From the NCBI RefSeq assembly GCF_004364315.1, contig NZ_SOBR01000002.1, positions 558,001 to 622,000 of the forward strand: a DNA stretch of 64,000 nt. The letters run 5' to 3'. Each line of letters starts with the position of its first letter. The stretch's first letter is position 1. This document shows, in pieces, positions 24,277 to 34,863 of this stretch. The notes under the pieces are model-generated. The model worked only from the letters and a program-made list of their open reading frames with translations. It had not been told where the DNA came from and did no database searches. The position numbers and the translations under genes are program-made. Source of the stretch: Chromohalobacter marismortui. Its GTDB lineage: Bacteria; Pseudomonadota; Gammaproteobacteria; Pseudomonadales; Halomonadaceae.

Positions 24277-26499
24277 TTGTCGAGCACCGACCATACGCCA
24301 CGCCTACTCAGGGTCGCCCTGCCCACGCCCTTGCGACGCCTCTTCGACTATCGCCCCTGTCGCGAGGCGCCCGCCTGCGGATGGCGCCCGGGAATTCGCG
24401 TCAAGGTGCCATTCGGGCGCCGCCAGTTGATCGGCGTGGTGGTCGAGTGCCCCGAGCGCAGCGACGTACCGGACGCGCAGCTCAAGTCCGTGCTGGCGTG
24501 TCTCGACGAGGCCCCCCTGCCCGACGACTGGTGGTGGTTGTGCCGCTTTACCGCGCGCTACTACCAGCATCCACTCGGCGACACCATCGCCCAGGCACTG
24601 CCCGTCGCCTTGCGCCAGGGGCGTCCCTTGCAGGCGCGCCACCAGGAACGCTGGATAGCGCGCGATGCCGCCACTCCCACCCTCGAGCGTGCGCCCCGAC
24701 AGGCCGAGCTGTTGGCGATGCTGCGCCAGCATCCGCGTGGTTTGATGACGCGCGCGATCACCGCGCAAGGCTTCACCCGCGCGCAGCTCGAAGGCCTGCA
24801 GGCCAAGCATCTCGTCGAGCGCCACGAAGAACGCCTGACGGCCACCGAGGAAGAATCCGGCTCGCGGCTCGCCGAGCCCTCGCTACCGCTCAACCGTGAG
24901 CAGGCAAGCGTCCTTGCCGAGATTCACGAAGGTCTCGAGCGCTATCATCCATGCCTTCTGCATGGCGTCACCGGCAGCGGCAAGACCGAAGTCTACCTGC
25001 AACTCATCGAAGCGGTGCTTGCGCGGGGTCGCCAGGCGCTGGTGCTAGTACCGGAGATCGGCCTGACACCGCAAACGCTGACCCGTTTCCGGCAACGCTT
25101 TCGGGTCCCGGTAGTGGCCCTGCATTCAGGACTCACCGACCTCGAGCGTCTGGATGCCTGGGATGCCGCACGCACCGGCCGGGCGCCGATCGTCATCGGC
25201 ACGCGCTCGGCGGTCTTTACCCCCCTGGCCGCTGCCGGGGTGATCGTCATCGATGAGGAACACGACGGCTCCTTCAAACAACAGGAAGGCCTGCGCTACC
25301 ACGCCCGTGACCTGGCCATCGCCCGTGCCCACCGCGACAACATTCCCATCGTGCTGGGCAGCGCCACACCGGCACTCGAGACGCTCGCCCAGGCACGCAG
25401 CGGCCGTTACCGGCATCTGCGCCTGACGCAACGCGCCAACCGGCACGCGCCAGCACGCCTGGAGCTGACCGATCTGCGTGGACGTCACCGCCAGGGCGGC
25501 TTGATCGCCCCTGCCATCGAGACAATCCGGCAGACCCTGAACGCGGGCAACCAGGTCCTCGTCTTCATCAACCGGCGCGGTTTCGCGCCCACCCTGGCGT
25601 GCCACGCCTGTGGCTGGCTGGCCGAGTGCCGGCATTGCGATGCCCGCATGACGCTGCACCGCCAGCCCCAGGAACTGGTCTGCCATCATTGCGACTTCCA
25701 CCGAGCACTGCCCGACGCCTGCCCGGAGTGCGACAGCGGCGACCTGCGCCCCTTGGGCAGCGGCACCGAACGTACCGAAGAAACGCTGGCCGCCCTCTTT
25801 CCCGAGACACCCGTACATCGAATCGACCGCGACAGCACGCGTCGCAAACAAGCCTTCGAGGATATTCTACGCGAGATTCGCCGCGGCGAGCCCAGCCTGC
25901 TGGTCGGCACCCAGATGCTCGCCAAGGGCCACCATCTGCCGCATGTCACGCTGGTGGTCGTCGTCAACGCCGACGCCGGCCTCTACGCCAGCGACTTCCG
26001 CGCCCTCGAGCACAGTGCCCAACTGCTGGTGCAAGTCGCCGGTCGCGCCGGCCGTGCCGAGCATCCGGGCCGCGTACTGGTCCAGACCCTGCATCCCGAC
26101 GACCCCAATCTGCGCCTGCTCGCCGACCGCGGCTATGAAGCGCTCGCCGGTCAATTGCTGGAAGAACGGCGCCTGGCCGGCCTGCCGCCCTATCGTCACC
26201 TGGCCCTGGCGCGCTTCGAGGCCGCGCGCGAGGAACACGTCGCCGAATTCGCCACTGCTGCCGCCGAGGCACTACGCGAATGGCTCACCACCCAGGACGC
26301 CTCGGTTACCTGTCTGGGGCCGGTGCCGGCCCCCATGGAGCGGCGCCAGAACCGCTACCACATGCAGCTGATGCTCGCCGACATACGGCGTAGTGCCCTG
26401 CACCGCGCCTGCGCCTGGCTCGTGCAATGGCTAGAGAGCCATCCCGATAGTCGCCGCGTACGCGCCTCGCTGGACATCGACCCCAAGACACTGACGTGA
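24277..26499 (+). CDS. priA: Primosomal protein N' (replication restart helicase PriA)
   Basis: A superfamily 2 3'-5' helicase that reloads DnaB at stalled forks. Seen are an N-terminal DNA-binding domain ('LRVALPTPLRRLFDYRP'), Walker A 'GVTGSGKTEVYL', DEEH box 'VIDEEHDGSFKQ', and a zinc region with 'CHACGWLAECRHCD' and 'CHHCDFHRALPDACPEC'. I prefer the TTG at 24277 as start because GGAGG lies four bases upstream; an in-frame ATG at 24250 would add nine residues and has no good ribosome binding site. About 740 residues, normal for PriA. It is divergent from rpmE. Confidence 0.94.
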   Translation: MSSTDHTPRLLRVALPTPLRRLFDYRPCREAPACGWRPGIRVKVPFGRRQLIGVVVECPERSDVPDAQLKSVLACLDEAPLPDDWWWLCRFTARYYQHPLGDTIAQALPVALRQGRPLQARHQERWIARDAATPTLERAPRQAELLAMLRQHPRGLMTRAITAQGFTRAQLEGLQAKHLVERHEERLTATEEESGSRLAEPSLPLNREQASVLAEIHEGLERYHPCLLHGVTGSGKTEVYLQLIEAVLARGRQALVLVPEIGLTPQTLTRFRQRFRVPVVALHSGLTDLERLDAWDAARTGRAPIVIGTRSAVFTPLAAAGVIVIDEEHDGSFKQQEGLRYHARDLAIARAHRDNIPIVLGSATPALETLAQARSGRYRHLRLTQRANRHAPARLELTDLRGRHRQGGLIAPAIETIRQTLNAGNQVLVFINRRGFAPTLACHACGWLAECRHCDARMTLHRQPQELVCHHCDFHRALPDACPECDSGDLRPLGSGTERTEETLAALFPETPVHRIDRDSTRRKQAFEDILREIRRGEPSLLVGTQMLAKGHHLPHVTLVVVVNADAGLYASDFRALEHSAQLLVQVAGRAGRAEHPGRVLVQTLHPDDPNLRLLADRGYEALAGQLLEERRLAGLPPYRHLALARFEAAREEHVAEFATAAAEALREWLTTQDASVTCLGPVPAPMERRQNRYHMQLMLADIRRSALHRACAWLVQWLESHPDSRRVRASLDIDPKTLT

Positions 26500-26672
26500 T
26501 CCCTGCCACAGGGCGTCACGCCGCCCCACCGTCACCAGCGACAGCCACAGACACATGGCATCGCTGGGTTTAAAGGCGACGGCCAATCGCCGATAATGGA
26601 CCACCCAACGCTCTTAGCGCAGCCTGGCGCTCGCCGGCCTGTCGCGCGCCAGACACAGGACATCGGAATTTC

Positions 26673-28358
26673 ATGAAAGAGACGATCATCGCACTGCTCG
26701 ACGCGGCCGGTACGCAGCTCAAGCAGCAAGGCATTCTGCCCCACGACACACCGCTGGACATCAAGGTCGAGCCCACCAAGGACAAGGCCCATGGCGACTA
26801 CGCCAGCAACCTCGCCCTGACCCTGGCCAAGCCGGCCGGCCGCAAGCCTCGCGAGCTGGCCGAGGCACTGGTGGCGGCACTTCCGGAAAGCACCGCCCTG
26901 CGCCAGGTCGACATCGCCGGCCCCGGGTTCATCAACTTCTTCGCCGCCACCGACGCCGTGGCGCAGATCGTGCCCAGCATTCTCGACGCCGGCGATACCT
27001 ACGGACGCAGCCTGAGCGGCCAGGGCCAGAAGGTGCAGGTGGAATTCGTTTCCGCCAACCCCACCGGGCCGCTGCATGTCGGCCATGGTCGGGGCGCCGC
27101 CATCGGCGACTGCCTGTGTCGACTGCTGGAGGCCACCGGCTTCGAGGTCACCCGCGAGTTCTACTACAACGACGCCGGTGCCCAGATCCACAACCTCGCG
27201 CACTCGGTGCAGGCCCGCGTCAAAGGCCTCACGCCGGAGGCCGCCGAGTGGCCCGAAGACGGTTATCGCGGCGACTACATCATCGATGTCGCCAACGCAT
27301 ACCTGGCCGGCGAGACGATCACCGCCGATGACCGCGAAGTCACCGGCAAAGGCGACCCCGACGACCGCGACGCCATCCGCGATTTCGCCGTCGCCTACCT
27401 ACGTCGCGAGCAAGATCTCGACCTCAAGGCCTTTGGCGTGACCTTCGACGTCTATTTCCTGGAGTCTTCGCTCTACGACGACGGCAAGGTCGAGGCCACG
27501 GTGCAGGCACTCGTCGACGGCGGCCACACCTATGAAGAGGACGGCGCCATTTGGCTGCGCACCACCGATTTCGGTGACGACAAGGACCGGGTGATGCGCA
27601 AGAAGGACGGCGGCTACACCTATTTCCTGCCGGACGTCGCTTATCACCTCGACAAATGGCAGCGCGGCTTCACCACCGTGATCAATGAGCAGGGTGCCGA
27701 CCACCACTCCACGGTCACCCGCGTCCGCGCCGGCCTACAAGCGCTGGAAACCGGCATCCCCCAAGGATGGCCGGACTACGTGCTGCACCAGATGGTGCTG
27801 GTCACGCGTTCCGGCGTCGAGGTCAAACTCTCCAAGCGCGCCGGTAGCTACGTGACGCTGCGCGATCTCATCGACGAAGTCGGCCGCGATGCCACGCGTT
27901 TCTTCCTCGCCGCCCGGCGTGCCGATTCGCAGTTGACCTTCGACATCGACCTGGCCCGCTCGCAGTCCAACGACAATCCGGTCTACTACATCCAGTATGC
28001 GCATGCGCGCGTGTGCAGCATGGTGCGGCGTGCCGAAGCCGATGAAAAACCCTTCGACCATGCCCTGAGCATGCACCACCTGAGTCGACTCGACGCCGAG
28101 CAGGAAAAGGATCTGATGAATCGCCTGGCACGCTATCCAGAGGTCGTCGAACGCGCCGCCCGGACTCGCGAACCGCAGCAGGTCGCCCAGTATCTGATAG
28201 ATCTGGCCGCCGATTTCCACACCTGCTACAACGCCGTCAAGGTCATGGTCGACGACGCTGAACTGCGCAATGCGCGGATGGCACTAGGGCTGGCCACGCG
28301 CCAGGTGCTGCGCAACGGCCTCGACCTCATGGGCGTCAGCGCACCCGAGGAGATGTAA
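26673..28358 (+). CDS. argS: Arginine-tRNA ligase
   Basis: A 561-residue class I aminoacyl-tRNA synthetase charging tRNA-Arg. The N-terminal Add-1 domain is followed by the HIGH-like '[14 protein letters not shown]' at about 129-142, the KMSKS counterpart '[14 protein letters not shown]', and the C-terminal anticodon-binding helical domain ending '...[12 protein letters not shown]'. Length fits. It is followed two bases later by the SPOR gene, so the two are cotranscribed, as in Pseudomonas. Confidence 0.97.
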   Translation: MKETIIALLDAAGTQLKQQGILPHDTPLDIKVEPTKDKAHGDYASNLALTLAKPAGRKPRELAEALVAALPESTALRQVDIAGPGFINFFAATDAVAQIVPSILDAGDTYGRSLSGQGQKVQVEFVSANPTGPLHVGHGRGAAIGDCLCRLLEATGFEVTREFYYNDAGAQIHNLAHSVQARVKGLTPEAAEWPEDGYRGDYIIDVANAYLAGETITADDREVTGKGDPDDRDAIRDFAVAYLRREQDLDLKAFGVTFDVYFLESSLYDDGKVEATVQALVDGGHTYEEDGAIWLRTTDFGDDKDRVMRKKDGGYTYFLPDVAYHLDKWQRGFTTVINEQGADHHSTVTRVRAGLQALETGIPQGWPDYVLHQMVLVTRSGVEVKLSKRAGSYVTLRDLIDEVGRDATRFFLAARRADSQLTFDIDLARSQSNDNPVYYIQYAHARVCSMVRRAEADEKPFDHALSMHHLSRLDAEQEKDLMNRLARYPEVVERAARTREPQQVAQYLIDLAADFHTCYNAVKVMVDDAELRNARMALGLATRQVLRNGLDLMGVSAPEEM

Positions 28359-28360
28359 GC

Positions 28361-29062
28361 ATGGCTCGTCGTCCCGCCCAGAATCAGAAAGCTCAAGGCA
28401 GTCGCCGCCCTGCATCACGCGGCGCCACCAGCCGCAAGCGTCAGACCAAGTCCTCGCGCGCGGGGTTGCCGGCCTGGTTGTGGGGGGTGGTCGGCTTGAT
28501 CGCCGGCTTCGTGCTTGCCCAGTATTTCCAGCAGACGGCCCCATCGCCGGTGGCCACGATCGTGCCCAAGCCTTCCAGAAGCGCTGCGCCGAGCGATGGC
28601 ACCAGCCGCAAGGGGGCTTCCGACGACGCCACCGGCCAGGCTGCGTCGGGCGCTTCCGAGCCGCGCATGCCGACCTTCGAATTCTATACCTTGTTGCCGG
28701 AATCGGAAGTCATCGCGCCCAAGGTGGATCGCACCACGGCGCCCCCCAGTAGCAGCGGCGAGGACGCGGCGGCCTCAGACGACAAGCGTGCCGACGACGT
28801 GGTCGCCGATCCGTCCGCCGATGGGCTCAAGTACATGCTGCAGGCGGCCTCGTTCCGCAACGTCGCCGATGCCAAGCGTCTGGCGAGCCGGTTACAGGAC
28901 CTCGGGCTGATCGCCAAGATCACCACGGTCCAGACCGCCAGCGACGAAATCTGGCATCGTGTACAAGTCGGCCCTTACCAAGACACACATGAACTGACGC
29001 GCGCCCAGGACTTGATGGTGACGCAGGGCATCGAACCATTGCTGATCAAACTGCAGGACTGA
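28361..29062 (+). CDS. SPOR-domain, FtsN-like cell division protein
   Basis: A 233-residue bitopic membrane protein. It has a basic cytoplasmic N-terminus rich in Arg/Lys, one membrane segment at about 38-56 ('LPAWLWGVVGLIAGFVLAQY'), a Pro/Ser/Asp-rich periplasmic linker, and a C-terminal SPOR domain ('YMLQAASFRNVADAKRLASR...VQVGPY') that binds denuded glycan strands at the septum. The position between argS and hslVU is where FtsN-like proteins are found in pseudomonads and enterics. The orthology to FtsN is likely but based on layout and context. Confidence 0.85.
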   Translation: MARRPAQNQKAQGSRRPASRGATSRKRQTKSSRAGLPAWLWGVVGLIAGFVLAQYFQQTAPSPVATIVPKPSRSAAPSDGTSRKGASDDATGQAASGASEPRMPTFEFYTLLPESEVIAPKVDRTTAPPSSSGEDAAASDDKRADDVVADPSADGLKYMLQAASFRNVADAKRLASRLQDLGLIAKITTVQTASDEIWHRVQVGPYQDTHELTRAQDLMVTQGIEPLLIKLQD

Positions 29063-29078
29063 CGGGGTGTCCGTGTGG

Positions 29079-29107
29079 CTTGATTTCCCTGCATGCCGCC
29101 CGCATTA
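29079..29107 (+). promoter_or_regulatory. Candidate heat-shock (sigma-32) promoter of hslVU
   Basis: CTTGAT (29079-29084), 15 bases, then CCGCATTA (29100-29107) resembles the sigma-32 consensus CTTGAA-N13-15-CCCCATNT with a few mismatches. It precedes hslVU, a classic heat-shock operon. Suggestive only. Confidence 0.4.
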
Positions 29108-29182
29108 CCGTGGGCATCATGGCCTTCGTCGCCGCCGTTTTATCGCCTGGGCGGCCACGAGCGCCTCGGCCATCAAGTCAGC

Positions 29183-29206
29183 GGGTGTCCGACACCCCAC
29201 AAGGAG
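29183..29206 (+). promoter_or_regulatory. Stem-loop directly before the hslV ribosome binding site
   Basis: GGGTGT-CCG-ACACCC (29183-29197) is immediately followed by the AAGGAG Shine-Dalgarno (29201-29206). A 5' leader hairpin upstream of hslV could stabilise the message or modulate translation. Structure is inferred by eye. Confidence 0.45.
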
Positions 29207-29215
29207 TTTCCATCC

Positions 29216-29734
29216 ATGACCACGATCGTATCCGTACGTCGCGGCGAACATGTCGCCCTCGCCGGCGACGGCCAGGTCTCGCTCGGCAACACGGTGATGA
29301 AAGGTAACGCCAGCAAGGTACGCCGCATTCACCACGGCAAGGTGCTGGCCGGTTTCGCCGGTGGCACGGCCGATGCCTTCACCTTGTTCGAACGCTTCGA
29401 GGCCCAGTTGGACAAATACCAGGGGCATCTGGTCAAGGCCGCCGTCGAGCTTTCCAAGGAGTGGCGCACCGACCGTGCCCTGCGGCGTCTGGAAGCGATG
29501 CTTGCCGTGGCCGACAAGAATGCCTCACTGATTCTCACCGGTAACGGCGATGTCGTCGAACCCGAGCGCGGCATCATCGCCATCGGCTCCGGCGGCCATT
29601 ACGCCCAGGCCTCCGCACGCGCCCTGCTCGAGAACACCGATCTCGACGCGCGCACCATCACCGAGAAGTCGCTCGAAATCGCCGGCGATATCTGCGTCTT
29701 CACCAATCAAAACATCACCCTCGAGGAGCTGTGA
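29216..29734 (+). CDS. hslV: ATP-dependent protease proteolytic subunit HslV
   Basis: A 172-residue threonine protease (ClpQ). After Met removal, Thr2 of 'MTTIVSVRR' is the N-terminal nucleophile, which fixes the start at 29216; a longer in-frame ORF would bury the catalytic Thr. Proteasome-beta-like motifs '[17 protein letters not shown]' and '[18 protein letters not shown]' are present. It assembles as a double hexamer capped by HslU. The strong AAGGAG ribosome binding site supports the start. hslU follows after 38 bases. Confidence 0.97.
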   Translation: MTTIVSVRRGEHVALAGDGQVSLGNTVMKGNASKVRRIHHGKVLAGFAGGTADAFTLFERFEAQLDKYQGHLVKAAVELSKEWRTDRALRRLEAMLAVADKNASLILTGNGDVVEPERGIIAIGSGGHYAQASARALLENTDLDARTITEKSLEIAGDICVFTNQNITLEEL

Positions 29735-29772
29735 GCCACGCTCACCGCGCCCGGGCAGCATAGGGCTCCGTC

Positions 29773-31098
29773 ATGACACAGATGACTCCCCGCGAGATCG
29801 TCCACGCACTGGACCAGTACATCATCGGCCAACAGGAAGCCAAGCGCTCCGTCGCCATCGCGCTGCGCAACCGCTGGCGTCGCATGCAGCTCGACGACAG
29901 CCTGCGCAACGAGGTCGTCCCCAAGAACATTCTGATGATCGGGCCCACCGGGGTCGGCAAGACCGAGATCGCCCGTCGCCTGGCCAAGCTGGCCGGCGCG
30001 CCGTTCATCAAGATCGAAGCGACCAAGTTCACCGAAGTGGGCTATGTCGGCCGTGATGTCGAATCGATCGTCCGCGATCTGGTCGAGATGGCCATGAAGA
30101 TGGTCCGCGAACAGGCCAAGGAAGAAGTCGCCCACAAGGCCGAGGATGCCATCGAAGAGCGTATCCTCGACGCGCTTCTGCCTCGTCCGCGCGGCAGCGA
30201 GTACGACCATGCCCGTGACGACTCGTCGACGCGCCAGACCTTTCGCAAGAAACTGCGCGAAGGTCAGCTCGACGACAAGGAGATCGACATCGAGGTCACG
30301 CCCCAAGGGGGCAGCTTCGACATCTCCGCGCCGCCGGGCATGGAAGAGATGACCAGCCAACTGCAAAGCATGTTTTCCAACATGGGCAAGCAGAAGTCTG
30401 AGTCGCGCCGTGTGACCGTCAAGGAAGCCCGGCACCTGCTGCACGATGAAGAAGCCGCCAAGCTGGTCAACGAGGAGCAGATCAAGCACCGCGCCATCGA
30501 GGCGGTGGAGCAGAACGGGATCGTCTTTCTCGATGAGATCGACAAGGTCGCCAAGCGCGGTGACTCAGGCAGCGGCGGCGATGTCTCGCGCGAAGGCGTG
30601 CAGCGCGATCTGCTGCCGCTGATCGAGGGGTCGACGGTGTCCACCAAGCACGGCATGGTCAACACCGATCATATTCTGTTCATCGCGTCAGGGGCGTTCC
30701 ACCTTTCCAAGCCCTCGGATCTGATCCCCGAACTGCAGGGTCGCCTGCCGATCCGTGTCGAGCTGCAGGCCCTGACACCGGCCGACTTCAAGCGTATCCT
30801 CACCGAACCGTCTGCGGCACTGACCAAGCAGTACCAGGCACTGCTCGCCACCGACGGGCTGGACGTGAATTTCACCGAGGAAGGCATCACCCGCATCGCC
30901 GAGATTGCCTGGCAGGTCAACGAAGGCACCGAGAACATCGGCGCCCGGCGCCTGCATACGGTGATGGAGCGCCTGCTCGAAGAACCGTCTTTCCAGGGCG
31001 GCGACATGGCCAGCCCGCTGACCATCGACGCCGCCTATGTCGACGAGCAACTCGGCGAACTGGCCACCGACGAAGATCTGTCGCGGTACATTCTCTAA
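29773..31098 (+). CDS. hslU: ATP-dependent protease ATPase subunit HslU
   Basis: A 441-residue AAA+ unfoldase (ClpY) partnering HslV. Walker A '[12 protein letters not shown]' lies at 57-68, the pore motif '[14 protein letters not shown]' follows, then the inserted I-domain (about 110-240), Walker B '[12 protein letters not shown]', the sensor region, and a conserved C-terminal tail '...[12 protein letters not shown]', which docks into HslV. Length is normal. The operon ends at a small hairpin within the repeat element downstream. Confidence 0.98.
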   Translation: MTQMTPREIVHALDQYIIGQQEAKRSVAIALRNRWRRMQLDDSLRNEVVPKNILMIGPTGVGKTEIARRLAKLAGAPFIKIEATKFTEVGYVGRDVESIVRDLVEMAMKMVREQAKEEVAHKAEDAIEERILDALLPRPRGSEYDHARDDSSTRQTFRKKLREGQLDDKEIDIEVTPQGGSFDISAPPGMEEMTSQLQSMFSNMGKQKSESRRVTVKEARHLLHDEEAAKLVNEEQIKHRAIEAVEQNGIVFLDEIDKVAKRGDSGSGGDVSREGVQRDLLPLIEGSTVSTKHGMVNTDHILFIASGAFHLSKPSDLIPELQGRLPIRVELQALTPADFKRILTEPSAALTKQYQALLATDGLDVNFTEEGITRIAEIAWQVNEGTENIGARRLHTVMERLLEEPSFQGGDMASPLTIDAAYVDEQLGELATDEDLSRYIL

Positions 31099-31130
31099 GA
31101 CGTGTGCTTCGGGCTTCGGGCCACGAGCCG

Positions 31131-31270
31131 CTCGAAGCTCGAAGCTCGAAGCTCGAAGCTCGAAGCTCGAAGCTCGAAGCTCGAAGCTCGACAATCAGCA
31201 TGCTGCTCTCCACGCTTGAGTTAAGCGTTTTGCTCATGCATCCAGCCGCGCAGCGGCGCTCTTCCAGCTT
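31131..31270. repeat. GAAGCTC heptamer array with associated 17-mer, copy 1
   Basis: Eight perfect tandem copies of GAAGCTC (31134-31189), preceded by a partial copy, begin 33 bases after hslU. About 50 bases later comes TCCAGCCGCGCAGCGGC (31241-31257) followed by CTTCCAGC. The same heptamer count, 17-mer and tail recur after ppk1 near 39130-39300. Between the array and the 17-mer lies a small hairpin ACGCTT-GAGTT-AAGCGT-TTT (31212-31231) that may terminate hslVU. The array encodes only a nonsense Ser-Lys-Leu-Glu-Ala-Arg repeat, so it is not a gene. Confidence 0.85.
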
Positions 31271-31290
31271 CAAGCTCACCGGAGGTGTTT

Positions 31291-31674
31291 ATGTCCGCAC
31301 CCGTTCCCACGCGCATTCACTATCATCAGAAGGCCCGCGAGCTCGAGCTCGGCTATGCCGATGGCACGTCCTACCGCTTGCCGGCGGAGCTGTTGCGCGT
31401 GTTCTCGCCCTCCGCCGAGGTTCGCGGCCACGGCCCGGACACCGCCGTCCTGCAGGTTGGCAAGAAGGATGTCGGCCTCAAGAACATCACCCAGGCCGGG
31501 CGTTATGCCCTCAAGCTGCACTTCGATGACGGCCATGACAGCGGTCTGTACAGCTGGGACTACCTCTATGAAATGGCCCGCCATCAAGAACAGTGGTGGG
31601 CCGATTACCTGCGCCGTCTCGAGGAGGCGGGCGCCTCGCGCGAGCCTACCACCATCACCATCAAGGAGTTATAA
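31291..31674 (+). CDS. DUF971 (GBBH-like N-terminal) protein
   Basis: A 127-residue protein made of one DUF971 domain: '[27 protein letters not shown]', '[36 protein letters not shown]'. The domain resembles the N-terminal part of gamma-butyrobetaine hydroxylase and also occurs as a scaffold-like module; its function in bacteria is unsettled. The ATG at 31291 has GGAGG five bases upstream and is preferred over a GTG six bases earlier. The position between hslU and ubiE is conserved in pseudomonads. Confidence 0.87.
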   Translation: MSAPVPTRIHYHQKARELELGYADGTSYRLPAELLRVFSPSAEVRGHGPDTAVLQVGKKDVGLKNITQAGRYALKLHFDDGHDSGLYSWDYLYEMARHQEQWWADYLRRLEEAGASREPTTITIKEL

Positions 31675-31772
31675 GGCCACCAGGCGTGGCGACAAACGCC
31701 GGGGGCGACGTTACAATGCAGCCCCACTTCCACGCACCGCGCGGGCATTCCACGCCTGCCCAAGGAAAGGTC

Positions 31773-32519
31773 ATGGACAAGCGCACGACCCACTTCGGTT
31801 ATCAGGAAGTTCCGGTCGAGGAAAAAGCCGACCGGGTGGCGCAAGTCTTCCACTCGGTCGCCGCCCGCTATGACGTCATGAACGATCTCATGTCGTTCGG
31901 CGTGCATCGCCTCTGGAAACGCCTGACCCTCGAGCGCGCCGGCGTCCGCCCCGGTCATCACGTGCTCGACATCGCCGGTGGCACCGGCGATCTGGCGCTC
32001 AAGTTCTCGCGCCTGGTGGGTCCCCGCGGTCGCGTGGTGCTGGCCGACATCAACGCCTCGATGCTGCGTGTGGGCCGCGACAAGCTGCTCGACAATGGCG
32101 TCGGCGACAATGTCGACTACGTGCAGGCCAACGCCGAAACGCTGCCCTTCGCCGACAATAGCTTCGACTGCATCACCATCGCCTTCGGCCTGCGCAACGT
32201 TACCGACAAGGAGGCTGCACTGCACTCCATGGCGCGCGTGCTCAAGCCCGGCGGTCGTCTGCTGGTGCTGGAGTTTTCCAAGCCGGCGAGTGCCGTGCTC
32301 TCGCGTCTCTACGACGAATATTCCTTCCGCGTCTTGCCACGCATGGGCGAATGGGTCGCCCAGGACGGCGAGAGTTATCGCTACCTGGCCGAATCGATCC
32401 GCATGCATCCCGACCAGGAAACCCTCAAGGCGATGATGGAAGGCGCGGGGCTCGAACGTGTCGAGTACACCAACATGACCGGGGGCGTTGTCGCCCTGCA
32501 TCGTGGCATCAAACTATGA
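31773..32519 (+). CDS. ubiE: Ubiquinone/menaquinone biosynthesis C-methyltransferase UbiE
   Basis: A 248-residue SAM-dependent methyltransferase acting on the quinone ring. '[21 protein letters not shown]' near the N-terminus, SAM motif I '[12 protein letters not shown]' at about 65-76, '[14 protein letters not shown]' and '[15 protein letters not shown]' at the end are family hallmarks. I place the start at 31773 ([10 protein letters not shown]), preceded by AAGGAAAGG; a 60-codon upstream extension is not conserved-looking. It opens the ubiE-ubiJ-ubiB operon. Confidence 0.97.
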   Translation: MDKRTTHFGYQEVPVEEKADRVAQVFHSVAARYDVMNDLMSFGVHRLWKRLTLERAGVRPGHHVLDIAGGTGDLALKFSRLVGPRGRVVLADINASMLRVGRDKLLDNGVGDNVDYVQANAETLPFADNSFDCITIAFGLRNVTDKEAALHSMARVLKPGGRLLVLEFSKPASAVLSRLYDEYSFRVLPRMGEWVAQDGESYRYLAESIRMHPDQETLKAMMEGAGLERVEYTNMTGGVVALHRGIKL

Positions 32520-32526
32520 GGCCGTC

Positions 32527-33177
32527 ATGCCGGTGATGTTCACTTCCCTGCTGGCCAGTGCGGAAACGCTGATCAACGGGCTGCTCGCGCACGATCCCGC
32601 ATCGCCCTCACGATTGGCGCGCCTTGCCGGACAACGCGTATCACTGCGCCTGGAGCGTCCGGCGCTGGCCGTACTGGTGCATTTCGACAGCCACGGCATC
32701 ACCCTGCTCACCCAGCACGACCCTGCTGAAGCCGATAGCGACGTGGTCGTCGAACTGGACACCGAGACGCTGGGCGCCCTGCTGGGTGGCGAACGCGTCG
32801 AGGCACTGATGTTTGCCGGGCGCCTGTCGGTACGCGGCCGCACCCATGTACTGGAACGCGCCAGTCAATTGCTCAGCGATCTGGAGATCGACTGGGAAGC
32901 CGAACTGGCGAACTGGCTGGGCGATATGCCGGCACATAGCCTTTCGCAGGGCCTGCGGCGCCTGAATAAATTCGGCCTGCGCACGCGCGGCGAATTGCAA
33001 CGCGACGTGCATGAATACCTGACCGAGGAAGCGCGGCTACTGCCCAGCCGTACGCAATGGGAAATCGCCCGCGAGCACCTGACGCAGTTGAGCCTGGCCA
33101 CCGATCGGCTCGAAGCACGCCTGGACCGGCTAGTCCGCGAGATCGAGCGTCGCCGACAGGAGGAGCACACGTCGTGA
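32527..33177 (+). CDS. ubiJ: Ubiquinone biosynthesis accessory factor UbiJ (SCP2 domain)
   Basis: A 216-residue protein: an N-terminal SCP2 lipid-binding domain (about 20-115, including '[28 protein letters not shown]') and a C-terminal coiled-coil segment ('[25 protein letters not shown]'). UbiJ with UbiK binds lipids and supports the soluble Ubi complex that hydroxylates the quinone ring. It starts 7 bases after ubiE and its stop overlaps the ubiB GTG by four bases, the standard ubiE-ubiJ-ubiB operon. Confidence 0.93.
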   Translation: MPVMFTSLLASAETLINGLLAHDPASPSRLARLAGQRVSLRLERPALAVLVHFDSHGITLLTQHDPAEADSDVVVELDTETLGALLGGERVEALMFAGRLSVRGRTHVLERASQLLSDLEIDWEAELANWLGDMPAHSLSQGLRRLNKFGLRTRGELQRDVHEYLTEEARLLPSRTQWEIAREHLTQLSLATDRLEARLDRLVREIERRRQEEHTS

Positions 33178-34796
33178 GTTTGCGGCTGTTTCGCATCGCC
33201 TGGGTCATCGCGCGCTTTCGCCTCGACACGTTGATTCCTGCCGATCGCCTGCCCGGGGTTCTGCGGTTCTCGATGAAGCTCTCGCCGCTACGCCTCCTGC
33301 CCACCGGCCCCAACACGCGTGGCAAGCGCCTGCGCTTGGCACTCGAGGCGCTCGGACCGATCTTCGTCAAGTTCGGCCAGATGCTCTCCACGCGGCGCGA
33401 TCTGCTGCCGCCGGACATCGCCGATGAACTCCGACGCCTGCAGGACCAGGTGCCACCATTCCCCGGCGAACAGGCCCGCGCACTGGTCGAGGAAGAGCTC
33501 GGCATGGACATCGACGCCGCCTTCGCCGACTTCACCCGCGAGCCGCTCGCCTCGGCTTCCATCGCCCAGGTCCACGGCGCACGCCTGCACAGCGGCGAAG
33601 ACGTGGTAGTCAAGATCATCCGCCCCAACATCGATGGCGTGATGCGCAAGGACATCGGGCTGTTGTATACGTTCGCGCGCCTGCTCAAACGCGTTCCCGA
33701 AGCCAGGCGACTACGCCCCGTCGAGGTGGTGGCCGACTACGAGGCCACGCTTTTCGATGAACTTGACCTGCACAAGGAAGCCGCCAACACCTCGCAACTC
33801 AAGCGCAACTTCCGCGATTCGCCGCTGCTTTACGTGCCGGCGATCCACTGGTCGCTGACACGCAAGCAGGTGATGGTCCAGGAACGTATCCATGGCATGC
33901 CAGTGGCCGACATGGACGCCTTGCAGGCCGCCGGCATCGACTTGCGCCGACTCGCCGAGCGCGGCGTGGAGATCTTCTTCACCCAGGTGTTCCGCGATAA
34001 TTTCTTCCACGCCGACATGCATCCCGGCAACATCTTCGTGTCGACCGAGACCCCTCACGATCCGCAGTACATCGCCATCGACTGCGGGATCGTCGGCAGT
34101 CTTACCCGCGAGGATCAGGATTACCTGGCCCGCAACCTGCTCGCCTTCTTCCGCCAGGACTACTACGAAGTCGCCGTGTTGCACATCGAATCGGGCTGGG
34201 TCGGCGAGGACACCCGTGCCAACGAGTTTGCCGCCGCCATTCGCGCCGTCTGCGAACCGATACTCGAGAAACCGCTCAAGGACATTTCCTTCGGTCAGGT
34301 CCTGCTGGGACTCTTCCAGACCGCGCGACGCTTCAACATGGAGGTTCAGCCGCAGCTGGTGCTGCTGCAGAAAACCCTGCTCAACATCGAGGGGCTGGGT
34401 CGCCAGCTCTATCCGGACCTGGATCTGTGGAGCACCGCCAAGCCCTATCTGGAACGCTGGATGAAGGAACGCGCAGGGCCCCGCGGCTTCTGGGACGCGC
34501 TGACCAAGCATGCCCCGGAACTCTCGCGGCAATTGCCCGAGCTGCCGGTGCTGGCACATCAGGCGCTCGCGCGCAGCGAAGACAGCCACCGCCAGCATCG
34601 CCAGCAGACCGAGGCCCTCAATGCCTTGCGCCGCCGACTGCGCGGGACCGGCGCCCGGGCGCGGCGCTTGCGCTTCGGCGCCTTGCTGCTGGCCCTGGCC
34701 CTGGCCTGGCAACCCCTATGGGAGTGGTCGCAATCCCAGCCTTGGCCGGTGCTCGCCGCCGCCGCGCTCGGCCTGCTATTGATTGCCTGGCGTTAA
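33174..34796 (+). CDS. ubiB: Ubiquinone biosynthesis regulatory protein kinase UbiB
   Basis: A 540-residue atypical kinase (ABC1/COQ8 family). It contains the '[27 protein letters not shown]' KxGQ motif (Lys-Phe-Gly-Gln), the Ala-rich loop '[14 protein letters not shown]', the catalytic '[14 protein letters not shown]', and two C-terminal membrane helices ('[13 protein letters not shown]', '[14 protein letters not shown]'). The GTG start at 33174 overlaps the ubiJ stop (GTGA) and gives the usual N-terminus. It is needed for ubiquinone synthesis, probably via lipid/ATPase activity. Confidence 0.96.
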   Translation: MSLRLFRIAWVIARFRLDTLIPADRLPGVLRFSMKLSPLRLLPTGPNTRGKRLRLALEALGPIFVKFGQMLSTRRDLLPPDIADELRRLQDQVPPFPGEQARALVEEELGMDIDAAFADFTREPLASASIAQVHGARLHSGEDVVVKIIRPNIDGVMRKDIGLLYTFARLLKRVPEARRLRPVEVVADYEATLFDELDLHKEAANTSQLKRNFRDSPLLYVPAIHWSLTRKQVMVQERIHGMPVADMDALQAAGIDLRRLAERGVEIFFTQVFRDNFFHADMHPGNIFVSTETPHDPQYIAIDCGIVGSLTREDQDYLARNLLAFFRQDYYEVAVLHIESGWVGEDTRANEFAAAIRAVCEPILEKPLKDISFGQVLLGLFQTARRFNMEVQPQLVLLQKTLLNIEGLGRQLYPDLDLWSTAKPYLERWMKERAGPRGFWDALTKHAPELSRQLPELPVLAHQALARSEDSHRQHRQQTEALNALRRRLRGTGARARRLRFGALLLALALAWQPLWEWSQSQPWPVLAAAALGLLLIAWR

Positions 34797-34863
34797 TCCA
34801 TCAGGGCGCGATGTTGCTGCTATCATTCACCCACCATTCTCTTTGTCTCGGAACCGTCACATC

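Noticed and set aside
31134-31189. CRISPR array
   Set aside because: The heptamers are directly contiguous with no spacers and no cas genes are near.
31104-31219. Peptide made of Ser-Lys-Leu-Glu-Ala-Arg repeats
   Set aside because: It is only the translation of the GAAGCTC array, not a gene.
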